From an uncultured Actinomycetes bacterium (GTDB lineage Bacteria; Actinomycetota; CADDZG01; WHSQ01): a DNA stretch of 64,000 bases. Of the stretch, positions 47,578-54,947 are shown one piece after another; the stretch's first letter is position 1; every line of letters starts with the position of its first letter. A program made the translations under genes and the position numbers. The notes beneath the pieces are model-generated. The model was not told where the DNA came from. It was given only the letters and a program-made list of their open reading frames with translations, and did no database searches. The DNA lies in contig CALMBW010000008.1 in assembly GCA_937863385.1 (NCBI GenBank), positions 1 to 64,000 on the forward strand, given 5' to 3'.

Positions 47578-49865
47578 TGAAAGGGTCGCGCAGAGGGACG
47601 ATCGAGAAGGCCCCAGGCATCGGCGATTTCCGCCAGGCGGGCGCCCAACCGGCGGCCGGATGGACGACCCACGAGAAGGATGAGCGGCTCGTCCCCACCC
47701 ATTGCTGCTTCTGTGGGGTGCAGTGCGGCATGTATCTGCGGGTTTCGACCGATGGGCGCGTCTTCGGGGTCGAACCACGCGACCACGACATCAACAAGAT
47801 GAAGCTTTGCCCGAAGGGTGTAACCGCCTACCAGCAGGTGAACCACCCGGACCGTCTCACGCAGCCGCTGATGCGATCGCAACGCGGGGAGCCGCTGCGC
47901 CCGGTGTCCTGGGATGAGGCTCTCGATCGGGTGGTATCGGAGATCCGCAGGATCCAGGAGACCTATGGGCACGACGCGTTCGGTGTGTATTCAGGCTCAA
48001 GCATGACCACGGAGAAGACCTATCTCGTAGGCAAGTTCGCGCGGGTGGCTCTGGGGACCGCAAACGTCGATTACAACGGGCGGCTCTGCATGGTGTCGGC
48101 GGGCGCAGGCAACAAGAAGGCTTTCAATGTGGACCGCGCCGCGAACCCGTGGTCCGACATGCTGCTCACCGACGTCATCTTGGTTGCGGGAGCGAATGTG
48201 GCTGAGTGCTTTCCGGTGATGACCCAATACTTCTGGGCGGCACGCGACCGCGGTGCCAAGCTGATCACCGTCGACCCCAGGGAGACCGCCCTGGCTCGCA
48301 CCGCCGATATCCACGTGGGTCTGAGACCGGGCACGGATGCTGCCTTCTTCAACGGGGTGTTGCACGTGATCGAGCGGGACGGCCTGATCGATGAGCGCTT
48401 CATCGCCGAGCGCACGGTTGGTTGGGACGAGGTGCGTGACGTGGTGGCCGATTACACCCCGGAACGTGCCGGCAACATCTGTGGGCTCGATCCGGCTCTC
48501 ATCGAGAAGGTCGCCCGGATGTGGGGAGAGGCCGATAAGGCGATGGCGTTCCACGCTCGTGGTATCGAACATCACATCCAGGGCGTCGGCAACGTCCTTA
48601 CGGTTATCGATCTGGTGCTGGCCACGGGTCAGATCGGTGCCCCGGGCAAGGGCTACGGGACCATCACCGGTCAAGGTAACGGTCAAGGGGGCCGCGAGCA
48701 CGGGCAGAAGTGCGATCAGTTGCCGGGCCAACGCTCGATCGATGATCCGGAGGCGCGGTCCTACGTGGCTCAGGTATGGGGGATCGATGAGAGCGAACTG
48801 CCTCAGAAGGGTCTCACCGCGGTCGAGATCATCCACGCTGCAGAAGCGGGTGACGTAAAGGGCCTCATCGGGTTGTGCAACAACCCACTCGTGTCGATGC
48901 CGAAGGGGAACCGGATCAGGCGCGGCTACGATGCGCTCGAGTTCCATTGCCAACTGGACTTCTTCCTGTCGGAAACCGCCGAGCGAGCTGATGTCGTTCT
49001 GCCCACAACCGCGTGGGCCGAGGACGAGGGTGTCACCACCAATGCCGAGGGGCGGATCGTCAAGCACAACAAGGCGACGGAGCCACCCGAAGGAGTGCGC
49101 ACGGACTGGTGGGTCATCTGCGAGATAGCCCGCCGCCTCGGACGACATGCCGACAAGTTCAGCTTCGATTCACCCCGGGCGATCTTCGAAGAATTACGTG
49201 TCGCCTCCAAAGGAGGCTTCGCCGACTACCACGGGGTCACCTATGAGCGTATCGAGGAGACCGGAGGGATCTTCTGGCCGTGTCCCTCGGAAGATCACCC
49301 CGGCACACCGCGCCTGTTCGAGGACCGCTTCTTCCATCCTGACGGCAAGGCCCGCTTCACCGCGGTGAAGTGGATACCCCCGGCCGAAGAACCTGACGAG
49401 GAGTTCCCCATGCGTCTGACGACCGGCCGCACCGTTGCTCACTACCTGTCGGGCAACCAGACCCGGCGGATCGGAGCTCTGGTGGAGCAGGCCCCCCGCC
49501 CGTGGGTCGAGATCCACCCCTCGCTCGGCTTCGCGAACGGTGATCCGGTAAAGGTGGTAACCAGGCGCGGCGAAGTCACCTATCCGGCCCTCGTCGTATC
49601 GACGATCAGACCCGATACCGCCTTCGTCCCGTATCACTGGGCGTCTCCGGCGGCAGCGAACGATCTCACGGTCGACGATCTCGACCCCACTTCCAAGATC
49701 CCCGAGTTCAAGGTGTGCGCCTGCCGTTTGGAGCAGGGGGCCGAGGTCACGGTGGTCCCGTTGCCCCCGGTCGAACCTGGTAAGACCCCCTACTCGGATG
49801 AGATGGGCTCGACCGACGACCGGCGGCCGCCGACCGCCCCTCAGGGCAGGGGGACCGCGCGATGA
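47577..49865 (+). CDS. Molybdopterin oxidoreductase, assimilatory-nitrate-reductase-like
   Basis: 762 aa from ATG 47577, which overlaps the TGA of the previous gene. N-terminal [4Fe-4S] motif HCCFCGVQCGMYLRV with LCPKG (residues about 40-85). Mo-bis-MGD core: the probable Mo-ligand Cys in NGRLCMVSAGAG, GANVAECFPV, TGQIGAPGKGYGTITGQGNG, QKCDQLPGQRSI, the C-terminal molydopterin-binding domain RLTTGRTVAHYLSGNQTRR and PAAANDLTVDDLDPTSKIPEFK. The overall pattern is closest to NasA/NarB nitrate reductases, but the usual FAD/ferredoxin partners are replaced by the Rieske and four-cluster ferredoxin. Substrate not proven. Confidence 0.85.
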   Translation: MKGSRRGTIEKAPGIGDFRQAGAQPAAGWTTHEKDERLVPTHCCFCGVQCGMYLRVSTDGRVFGVEPRDHDINKMKLCPKGVTAYQQVNHPDRLTQPLMRSQRGEPLRPVSWDEALDRVVSEIRRIQETYGHDAFGVYSGSSMTTEKTYLVGKFARVALGTANVDYNGRLCMVSAGAGNKKAFNVDRAANPWSDMLLTDVILVAGANVAECFPVMTQYFWAARDRGAKLITVDPRETALARTADIHVGLRPGTDAAFFNGVLHVIERDGLIDERFIAERTVGWDEVRDVVADYTPERAGNICGLDPALIEKVARMWGEADKAMAFHARGIEHHIQGVGNVLTVIDLVLATGQIGAPGKGYGTITGQGNGQGGREHGQKCDQLPGQRSIDDPEARSYVAQVWGIDESELPQKGLTAVEIIHAAEAGDVKGLIGLCNNPLVSMPKGNRIRRGYDALEFHCQLDFFLSETAERADVVLPTTAWAEDEGVTTNAEGRIVKHNKATEPPEGVRTDWWVICEIARRLGRHADKFSFDSPRAIFEELRVASKGGFADYHGVTYERIEETGGIFWPCPSEDHPGTPRLFEDRFFHPDGKARFTAVKWIPPAEEPDEEFPMRLTTGRTVAHYLSGNQTRRIGALVEQAPRPWVEIHPSLGFANGDPVKVVTRRGEVTYPALVVSTIRPDTAFVPYHWASPAAANDLTVDDLDPTSKIPEFKVCACRLEQGAEVTVVPLPPVEPGKTPYSDEMGSTDDRRPPTAPQGRGTAR

Positions 49866-50431
49866 TGAACAGGACGCTGTTCATCGACCCGGGTCGTTGC
49901 ATCGGGTGTCAAGCTTGTGTGGCGGCCTGCCGCGAGTGCGATTCCCATCGCGGTCGAACCATGATCCACCTCGACTACGTCGATGAGGGCAACTCCGCAG
50001 CCGCCATGCCCACGGTCTGCATGCATTGCGAGGATCCGGTTGCCCCGTGCGCCCAGGTGTGTCCTGCCGACGCCATCCCGGTTGGACCCGACGGGATCGT
50101 GCACACTGCTGCTAAGGAGCGTTGCATCGGGTGTGAGAACTGCGTGCACGCGTGCCCCTTCGGAGTGCCGAAGTTGGACCTGACCGAGATGCTTCAGTAC
50201 AAATGCGACATGTGCTACGACCGCACGTCCCGAGGCTTGTCGACGATGTGTGCCACGGTCTGCCCCACCGGAGCGATCTTCTACGGTTCCTACGAGGAAC
50301 TCCTCGCCGACAGACCGCATTCGCGCGCATCCGATCTGTTCGGCTTCAGCGACTCCCTGGTGCAGACGGGATGCGCGATGGTCGTGCCGGCGGGTCGTGA
50401 ATCAGTATCCGTCCCGGGCGGCTACGTCTGA
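49862..50431 (+). CDS. Four-cluster [4Fe-4S] ferredoxin-type electron-transfer subunit
   Basis: 189 aa, ATGA overlap. Sixteen cysteines in the DmsB/NrfC pattern: CIGCQACVAACREC, CMHCEDPVAPCAQVCP, CIGCENCVHACPFG, CDMCYDRT with CATVCP. It passes electrons to the molybdoenzyme. The C-terminal 40 residues extend beyond the ferredoxin fold. Confidence 0.92.
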   Translation: MMNRTLFIDPGRCIGCQACVAACRECDSHRGRTMIHLDYVDEGNSAAAMPTVCMHCEDPVAPCAQVCPADAIPVGPDGIVHTAAKERCIGCENCVHACPFGVPKLDLTEMLQYKCDMCYDRTSRGLSTMCATVCPTGAIFYGSYEELLADRPHSRASDLFGFSDSLVQTGCAMVVPAGRESVSVPGGYV

Positions 50432-50910
50432 TGAGAGACGATCATGCCCACAGACGACTCCTCGATCGCATCCGCGAGGACCGGTTGGTTACGCGGCGGG
50501 ACTATCTGCGCTTGTTGGCAACGGTCTCGGGAGGTCTGCTGGCGGGAACGGCAGCGGTGGCGTCGGGGATCTTCAGACGGCGCGGGTCGGGAACGACAAC
50601 GGAGAAGAAGGTCGCGGATTCCGTCGAGCCGGGAGACTCGTTCACTTTCGATTACCCGGGTGAGGATGACCCGGCGATCGGGGTGCGGTTGGCCGATGGC
50701 TCGATCGTTGCCTATTCGTCCGTGTGCACGCATCTTGCGTGCGCGGTCCTGTGGATCAAAGAGAAGAACGAGCTCGAATGTCCGTGTCACGATGGCATCT
50801 TCAACGTTCGGACGGGCGAGGTCGAAGCGGGTCCACCCCCTCGTCCGTTGCCCAGGATCGCCTTGGAGGAGCGCCCTGACGGAATCTATGCGGTGGGAGT
50901 GATCGAGTGA
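50431..50910 (+). CDS. Rieske [2Fe-2S] protein with TAT-like signal
   Basis: 159 aa. N-terminal VTRRDYLRLLATVSGGLLAG is a twin-arginine-like signal or anchor. The Rieske cluster is held by CTHLAC and CPCHDGIF (C-x-H and C-x-x-H), then PLPRIALEERPDGIYAV. Overlaps the ferredoxin gene by one base. It should sit on the outer face of the membrane and connect the cytochrome to the FeS/Mo subunits, or receive electrons from them. Confidence 0.9.
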   Translation: MRDDHAHRRLLDRIREDRLVTRRDYLRLLATVSGGLLAGTAAVASGIFRRRGSGTTTEKKVADSVEPGDSFTFDYPGEDDPAIGVRLADGSIVAYSSVCTHLACAVLWIKEKNELECPCHDGIFNVRTGEVEAGPPPRPLPRIALEERPDGIYAVGVIE

Positions 50911-51152
50911 ACCGGAGCCGCGGCCGACTCGATGCTCGTGAGAACGCAAGGGATCATTCGGATCTCGCCGCCTCGCTCAACGCCCGCATCGCTATCGTTG
51001 CCTTCATCATCGTGTGCCAGCTGTGGGCTTTGACGGCCGCGCTCGATGCGTGGCTCGGAGCTTCTCCAGCAGAGGTGTGGTTGCTCCTGGGCTTCCAGGT
51101 GCTGGCGTTCCTGTCTGTGCTGTTGATATCTCGATCTTCGCCGAAGGAGTAA
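50907..51152 (+). CDS. Small two-helix membrane protein of the redox operon, 81 aa
   Basis: ATGA-type overlap with the Rieske gene (GTG 50907). Helices: IAIVAFIIVCQLWALTAALD and VWLLLGFQVLAFLSVLLIS. N-terminus is charged. Members of this type (DUF6755-like by memory) recur in similar operons. It could be an accessory or anchor subunit. Confidence 0.65.
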   Translation: MNRSRGRLDARENARDHSDLAASLNARIAIVAFIIVCQLWALTAALDAWLGASPAEVWLLLGFQVLAFLSVLLISRSSPKE

Positions 51153-51158
51153 CCCGTT

Positions 51159-51773
51159 ATGCCTCGTGACCCGCGCTATCCGATCGGTGGGGAGATGGCC
51201 GACGTACTGCGTGGGCTGCTGGAGCGGCTCCGTCTGGCGGCCCTCACCGAGCGCTTCGGCACGAGAGCCGTACTCGGCGTCTTCGCTTTCATCAACGGGC
51301 TGTTGTCGATCGGGATCATGTCGGCGGCTGCGGTGATCACCGGTCAACCGCTGATCTTCCCGTCGCTCGGCCCTACCGCCTTCCTGCTGTTCTACACGCC
51401 TCGAGCCCCCGCGGCGTCGCCCCGTAACACCGTGATCGGTCACCTGATCGGGGTCATCGCCGGCTATCTCTCCTTGGTGGTCTTCGGTCTCACCGATAGC
51501 GGACCGGCCTTCCAGGAGGGGGTTACGTGGGCCCGAGTGGGAGCGGCCGCTCTGTCTCTCGCCTTGACGTCGGGGTTCATGGCCTGGCTCTTGGCTCCGC
51601 ATCCTCCCGCCGGGGCGACCACCTTGATAGTGAGCCTCGGCATCATGCCGAGACCCTCGCAGCAAGCCTTCCTCATGCTCGCGGTGATCCTGCTGGTGCT
51701 TCAAGGTCTGATCATCAACCGAGCAGCGGGCGTCGACTACCCACTGTGGCGCGCTGAGGCCTCTCAGCACTGA
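51159..51773 (+). CDS. HPP-family integral membrane protein
   Basis: 204 aa from ATG 51159 with AAGGAG upstream. Four membrane helices with the HPP pattern: ITGQPLIFPSLGPTAFLLFY, APAASPRNTVIGHLIGVIAG, and LLAPHPPAGATTLIVSLGIM, which holds the His-Pro-Pro motif. Plant and cyanobacterial HPP proteins transport nitrite, which supports a nitrogen-oxyanion role for the operon. Last gene before the first 122-bp repeat. Confidence 0.87.
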   Translation: MPRDPRYPIGGEMADVLRGLLERLRLAALTERFGTRAVLGVFAFINGLLSIGIMSAAAVITGQPLIFPSLGPTAFLLFYTPRAPAASPRNTVIGHLIGVIAGYLSLVVFGLTDSGPAFQEGVTWARVGAAALSLALTSGFMAWLLAPHPPAGATTLIVSLGIMPRPSQQAFLMLAVILLVLQGLIINRAAGVDYPLWRAEASQH

Positions 51774-51795
51774 CTGGGATCCCCCGTGCCACCTA

Positions 51796-51917
51796 CCGGT
51801 CGGGTCCGTCGTTGGGACTAGGCGCGGCCCCCCGGTAGGACTATTTCTGTCGGCGTCCGTGAGCGCTACCGATCGGTGGGGGGTCGCGGCTGGTTGGGGC
51901 ATCGACACGGGGGCGAA
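51796..51917 (+). repeat. 122-bp structured direct repeat, copy A
   Basis: Matches copy B (53029-53150) at 121 of 122 positions; the only difference is A51905 against G53138. Starts 22 bp after the HPP stop. Predicted pairing: CGCGGCCCCCC (51823-51833) with GGGGGGTCGCG (51878-51888), then GGTA/TACC and GGAC/GTCC inside. No protein-coding frame is supported. Confidence 0.85.
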
Positions 51918-52009
51918 TGAGCGCCAAGGTTGGAGCACATGTGGACAATGATGGGGCAGAGTATGGGACCGTTAGTTGTAGCGAGATCTACTTCCGGAGG
52001 ATTCGTTAG

Positions 52010-52900
52010 GTGCCTCTGAGACTCTGTTTCGCTCTCGTCCTGGCCCTTGCGTCCTGCAACGGCGCCCAAAGTGAGCCAATCTCAGAACGACCTCATCAAG
52101 ATTCAGAGAGTCTGGACTTGCCGATCCTTTTCGGGTCCGATCAAGATGTTTGGCGGATGAGCAACGATGGGCTGATCGCCCAAGCGATCAGCGAGACGGA
52201 CGCCCTCGAGTTGAATCCTGAGTGGTCGGCTGACGGAGAACAGGTGGTGTTCGAACGCCTGCCTAACCCCGACGCAGCGTCCGAGTACGACATCTACCGG
52301 ATGGATGCCGACGGGACAGATGTTCAGCTAGTGGCAGACGTGGCAGACAGAGAGTTCAATCCAAGTTGGTCTCCTGACGGGGAGTGGATCGTCTTTCAAG
52401 TCGAAAAGCGTGAGCAGTTGGATCTTTTCGTTGTCCGACCTGACGGATCGGACCTGAAACGACTTACCAAGAGCCCGTCTTCCGAATCGAACCCACAATG
52501 GTCGCCGGATGGGCGGCTTATCGCTTTCACTTGCACAGGGAGGAAGAGCAACATCTGCCTGATGAGGGCCGATGGAAGTAGGAGACGGAAGATCACATCT
52601 GGGCCCGGTTCGAGCACGGTCGCGTCTTGGAGTCCGTCGGGCAAACGATTGGTGTTCGGGTATTACCCGCCTCATGATGGGCTGCCGCGGTTACGCATCA
52701 TCAGCAAGGATGGTTCCGGACTTCAGCCTGTAGGTAGGAGGAGTGACCAGTTCCCGATCTGGGGGCCCGATGGCTCGATCATGTTCCACACGGTTGGAAC
52801 CGATGGTGTCCCGCAGGGGATCTGGGTGATGAAGCCGGATGGAACCGCCAGGAAGCAGATCAGAACCACCGGGATAGCTACGGATTGGCTGGAGGACTAG
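52010..52900 (+). CDS. TolB-like beta-propeller lipoprotein
   Basis: 296 aa from GTG 52010 with GGAGGA upstream. Lipoprotein signal: LRLCFALVLALASC with lipid-anchored Cys16. Then at least five PD40/TolB repeats of the form N-P-x-WS-x-DG-x-x-I/V-x-F: NPEWSADGEQVVFE, NPSWSPDGEWIVFQ, NPQWSPDGRLIAFT, VASWSPSGKRLVFG, FPIWGPDGSIMFHT, giving a six-bladed propeller. No enzymatic domain. It is bounded by the two 122-bp repeats and has no functional link to either side. Confidence 0.88.
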   Translation: MPLRLCFALVLALASCNGAQSEPISERPHQDSESLDLPILFGSDQDVWRMSNDGLIAQAISETDALELNPEWSADGEQVVFERLPNPDAASEYDIYRMDADGTDVQLVADVADREFNPSWSPDGEWIVFQVEKREQLDLFVVRPDGSDLKRLTKSPSSESNPQWSPDGRLIAFTCTGRKSNICLMRADGSRRRKITSGPGSSTVASWSPSGKRLVFGYYPPHDGLPRLRIISKDGSGLQPVGRRSDQFPIWGPDGSIMFHTVGTDGVPQGIWVMKPDGTARKQIRTTGIATDWLED

Positions 52901-52960
52901 AGCCCTGCACTAGCCGCTGTGGGTGTGCTCCGTCCCGCTCGCTCAGTTCGATTGGGTAAA

Positions 52961-53020
52961 GCCCCTCAGATCCCGAGCGTGACGCCGTCACGGATCTCGG
53001 CCACGAATATCCCGAGGGGC
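52961..53020 (+). ncRNA. Multi-stem foldable element next to repeat copy B
   Basis: GCCCCTC (52961-52967) pairs with GAGGGGC (53014-53020). Inside are CCGAG (52973-52977) with CTCGG (52996-53000), and GTGAC (52979-52983) with GTCAC (52987-52991) closing a GCC loop. No coding frame. Absent before copy A. Confidence 0.4.
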
Positions 53021-53028
53021 CAACACTT

Positions 53029-53150
53029 CCGGTCGGGTCCGTCGTTGGGACTAGGCGCGGCCCCCCGGTAGGACTATTTCTGTCGGCGTCCGTGAGCGCT
53101 ACCGATCGGTGGGGGGTCGCGGCTGGTTGGGGCATCGGCACGGGGGCGAA
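53029..53150 (+). repeat. 122-bp structured direct repeat, copy B
   Basis: Second copy, 1233 bp from the first. Stem CGCGGCCCCCC (53056-53066) with GGGGGGTCGCG (53111-53121, one G-T wobble); inner GGTA/TACC (53067-53070 with 53100-53103) and GGAC/GTCC (53071-53074 with 53088-53091); ACCGATCGGT bulge. The copy runs straight into an intrinsic terminator, so this copy could give a small RNA or a riboswitch-like leader. Confidence 0.85.
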
Positions 53151-53170
53151 GCCCGGCGTGACGGGCTTTT
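53149..53170 (+). terminator. Intrinsic terminator directly after repeat copy B
   Basis: AAGCCCG (53149-53155), loop GCGTGA, CGGGCTT (53162-53168), then TT. Copy A has no such hairpin. Confidence 0.75.
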
Positions 53171-53272
53171 CGAGTGTTCGAGCCGACTTGCAGCGGCTAT
53201 CGCACGCAAACTCAAGCATTAACAACAACAACACCAGTAACTAATCACAAAGTTGTAATTCACATCCATTTG

Positions 53273-53301
53273 TTGACTCCGGGGGGCGGCCGGGCTTTAC
53301 T
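53273..53301 (+). promoter_or_regulatory. Promoter of the dcw operon
   Basis: TTGACT (53273-53278), 17-bp spacer, TTTACT (53296-53301); start near 53308. Confidence 0.75.
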
Positions 53302-53312
53302 TTGCTTCGAAG

Positions 53313-53347
53313 TGGAGCGAAATGGAGCGTTATGGAGGACAAGGGAG
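53313..53347 (+). promoter_or_regulatory. mraZ: MraZ boxes: four TGGAG-type repeats with 10-bp period
   Basis: TGGAG at 53313, 53323 and 53333, and GGGAG at 53343, each exactly one helical turn from the next and just downstream of the transcription start. This is the arrangement of MraZ operator sites (TGGGN repeats with 5-bp gaps in E. coli), so MraZ probably represses its own operon by binding here. Confidence 0.75.
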
Positions 53348-53381
53348 TCTTCCGGAGCTCGGGCCCAACAAGGGGAGTGCA

Positions 53382-53813
53382 GTGGTCTTCACCGGGGAGT
53401 ACCGGCACACGATCGACGCGAAGGGACGCCTCATCGTCCCGTCGCGGCTGCGCGACCAGCTGGGCGAGAACGAAGTGATGCTCACGATCTGGCCCGAGGG
53501 CTGCATCTCGGTCTGGTCCGGTGAGGAGTGGGACAAGTTGTACGCCCAGCTCCAGGAGCAGCGCCGCAGCGAGAAGGGCAACCGCAAGCTGCAGCGCCGC
53601 CTCTACACGCAGGGCCGGTGGGACCGGGTCGACAAGCAGGGGCGTATCACCGTCCCCGAGCACCTCAAGCAGTGGGCCGGTATCGGCAAGGAAGTGGTGA
53701 TCGCAGGGGTGGGAGACCACGTCGAGATCTGGGAGCCGTCCAAGTACGACGCCGACCAGGGAGACATCGACGAGCAGGGCCTGATCGAACTGTTCGACCA
53801 GTTGGACATCTAA
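53382..53813 (+). CDS. mraZ: Transcriptional regulator MraZ
   Basis: 143 aa from GTG 53382, with AGGGGAG upstream; the ATG at 53322 lies inside the operator repeats and would add a non-family extension. Two SpoVT/AbrB-like halves: FTGEYRHTIDAKGRLIVPSR and RWDRVDKQGRITVPEHLKQW, each with the DKGR-like signature. MraZ forms octameric rings that bind direct repeats and repress the dcw operon. Confidence 0.95.
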   Translation: MVFTGEYRHTIDAKGRLIVPSRLRDQLGENEVMLTIWPEGCISVWSGEEWDKLYAQLQEQRRSEKGNRKLQRRLYTQGRWDRVDKQGRITVPEHLKQWAGIGKEVVIAGVGDHVEIWEPSKYDADQGDIDEQGLIELFDQLDI

Positions 53814-53827
53814 GCAGGAGGGGACAG

Positions 53828-53971
53828 ATGTTGCGCAAGGAGAGGGTTTCGACCGTAGGAACGCTGTCGCGAGAGCTCGGACAAGGCATCTTGTTGCTGG
53901 CCATCTCGGGTTCCACCGTTGGTGGACTGCTGGGGATGGTCTCCATCGCTACGCGGGCACTGGGGCGCTGA
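53828..53971 (+). CDS. 47-aa small protein in the dcw operon
   Basis: ATG 53828 to TGA 53969-53971, with AGGAGGGG six bases upstream. The sequence begins MLRKERVSTVGTLSRELGQG and continues with one hydrophobic segment (ILLLAISGSTVGGLLGMVSI) then ATRALGR. It sits between mraZ (14 bp before) and rsmH (22 bp after). A strong ribosome-binding site, tight spacing and a membrane-helix pattern support it as a real gene. No family recognised. Confidence 0.6.
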   Translation: MLRKERVSTVGTLSRELGQGILLLAISGSTVGGLLGMVSIATRALGR

Positions 53972-53993
53972 TCGTGGCGTCGGGGGAGATGAC

Positions 53994-54947
53994 GTGGAAC
54001 ACGATCCGGTTCTCGTCGCAGAGGTCACAGGGTTCCTTGGACCTGCCTTGGAGCGCGGTGGCGTCGTGGTCGACGCCACGCTCGGGCGAGCCGGGCACGC
54101 CGGTGCACTTCTCGAAGCGTTCCCAACCATCTTCCTCGTCGGCATCGATCGGGACCCGGTCTCCCTGGAGGCGGCTGGGACCCACCTCGCCGCGCATCAA
54201 GGGCGCTTTGCTCTCGTACGAGACAACTTCTCGGACCTCACGTCCATTCTGGAACGACTCGGGATTGCGTCGGTTCGGGGAGTCCTTCTCGACCTTGGTG
54301 TTTCCTCACCCCAACTGGATGAGGCGCATCGTGGGTTCTCCTTCAGAGACCCCGGCCCCCTCGACATGCGCATGGACCCAGACGCCGATCTCTCAGCCAA
54401 CGAGATCGTGAACACCTACGCGCAGGCTGACCTCGAAGCGGTGATCCGCGACCTCGGCGAAGAGCGTTTCGCCCGTCGTATCGCGCGCTCGATCGTTAGC
54501 CGGCGTCCGGTCACCTCTACCACCGAGCTCGCAGACATCGTCAAAGAGGCGATCCCGGCAGCTACCCGCCGAACCGGTCCCCATCCGGCGCGACGCACCT
54601 TTCAAGCACTGAGGATCGAAACCAATGCAGAGCTGGCGGAGCTCGATGCCGTTCTGCCGGCATCGATGGACGCGTGCGAACCGGGTGGGCGCATAGCTGC
54701 CATCAGCTATCACTCCCTGGAGGACCGTCGAGTGAAGCGGTTCTTCGTCGACGAGGCGCGCGGCTGCGTGTGTCCCGTCGAGCTTCCGATCTGTGCGTGT
54801 GGCGCTGAGGCGAACCTCAAACTCGTCACGCGCAGGCCCGTTACCCCTTCAGAAACCGAGATCCAACGCAATCCCCGGGCTCGTTCGGCCAAGCTCCGTG
54901 TGGCCGAACGGACCTCGGCTGTTTCCCCGGAGGGTGCATCCGCATGA
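53994..54947 (+). CDS. rsmH: 16S rRNA (cytosine-1402 N4)-methyltransferase
   Basis: 317 aa from GTG 53994 (GGGGGAG upstream). Blocks: HDPVLVAEVTGFL, VDATLGRAGHAGALLEAFP, GVLLDLGVSSPQLDEAHRGF and SFRDPGPLDMRMD (SAM-binding and catalytic loop), GPHPARRTFQALRIETNAEL and AAISYHSLEDRRVKRFF. The Cys-x-Cys segment CVCPVELPICACG lies near the end as in other actinobacterial copies. Confidence 0.95.
   Translation: MEHDPVLVAEVTGFLGPALERGGVVVDATLGRAGHAGALLEAFPTIFLVGIDRDPVSLEAAGTHLAAHQGRFALVRDNFSDLTSILERLGIASVRGVLLDLGVSSPQLDEAHRGFSFRDPGPLDMRMDPDADLSANEIVNTYAQADLEAVIRDLGEERFARRIARSIVSRRPVTSTTELADIVKEAIPAATRRTGPHPARRTFQALRIETNAELAELDAVLPASMDACEPGGRIAAISYHSLEDRRVKRFFVDEARGCVCPVELPICACGAEANLKLVTRRPVTPSETEIQRNPRARSAKLRVAERTSAVSPEGASA

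Larger units (their letters stand above)
52901..53381. other. 481-bp region before mraZ
   Basis: Contains a multi-stem hairpin (52961-53020), 122-bp repeat copy B (53029-53150), a terminator (53149-53170), an A/C-rich stretch, and the mraZ promoter with MraZ boxes (53273-53347). No gene recognised. Confidence 0.7.

Noticed and set aside
47997-49148. 383-codon minus-strand frame over the molybdoenzyme gene
   Set aside because: Shadow of a strongly conserved plus-strand gene.
50886-51938. 350-codon minus-strand frame running across three genes and repeat copy A
   Set aside because: Gln/Arg/His-rich, no motif; a by-product of high GC third positions. The repeat is therefore not a coding duplication.
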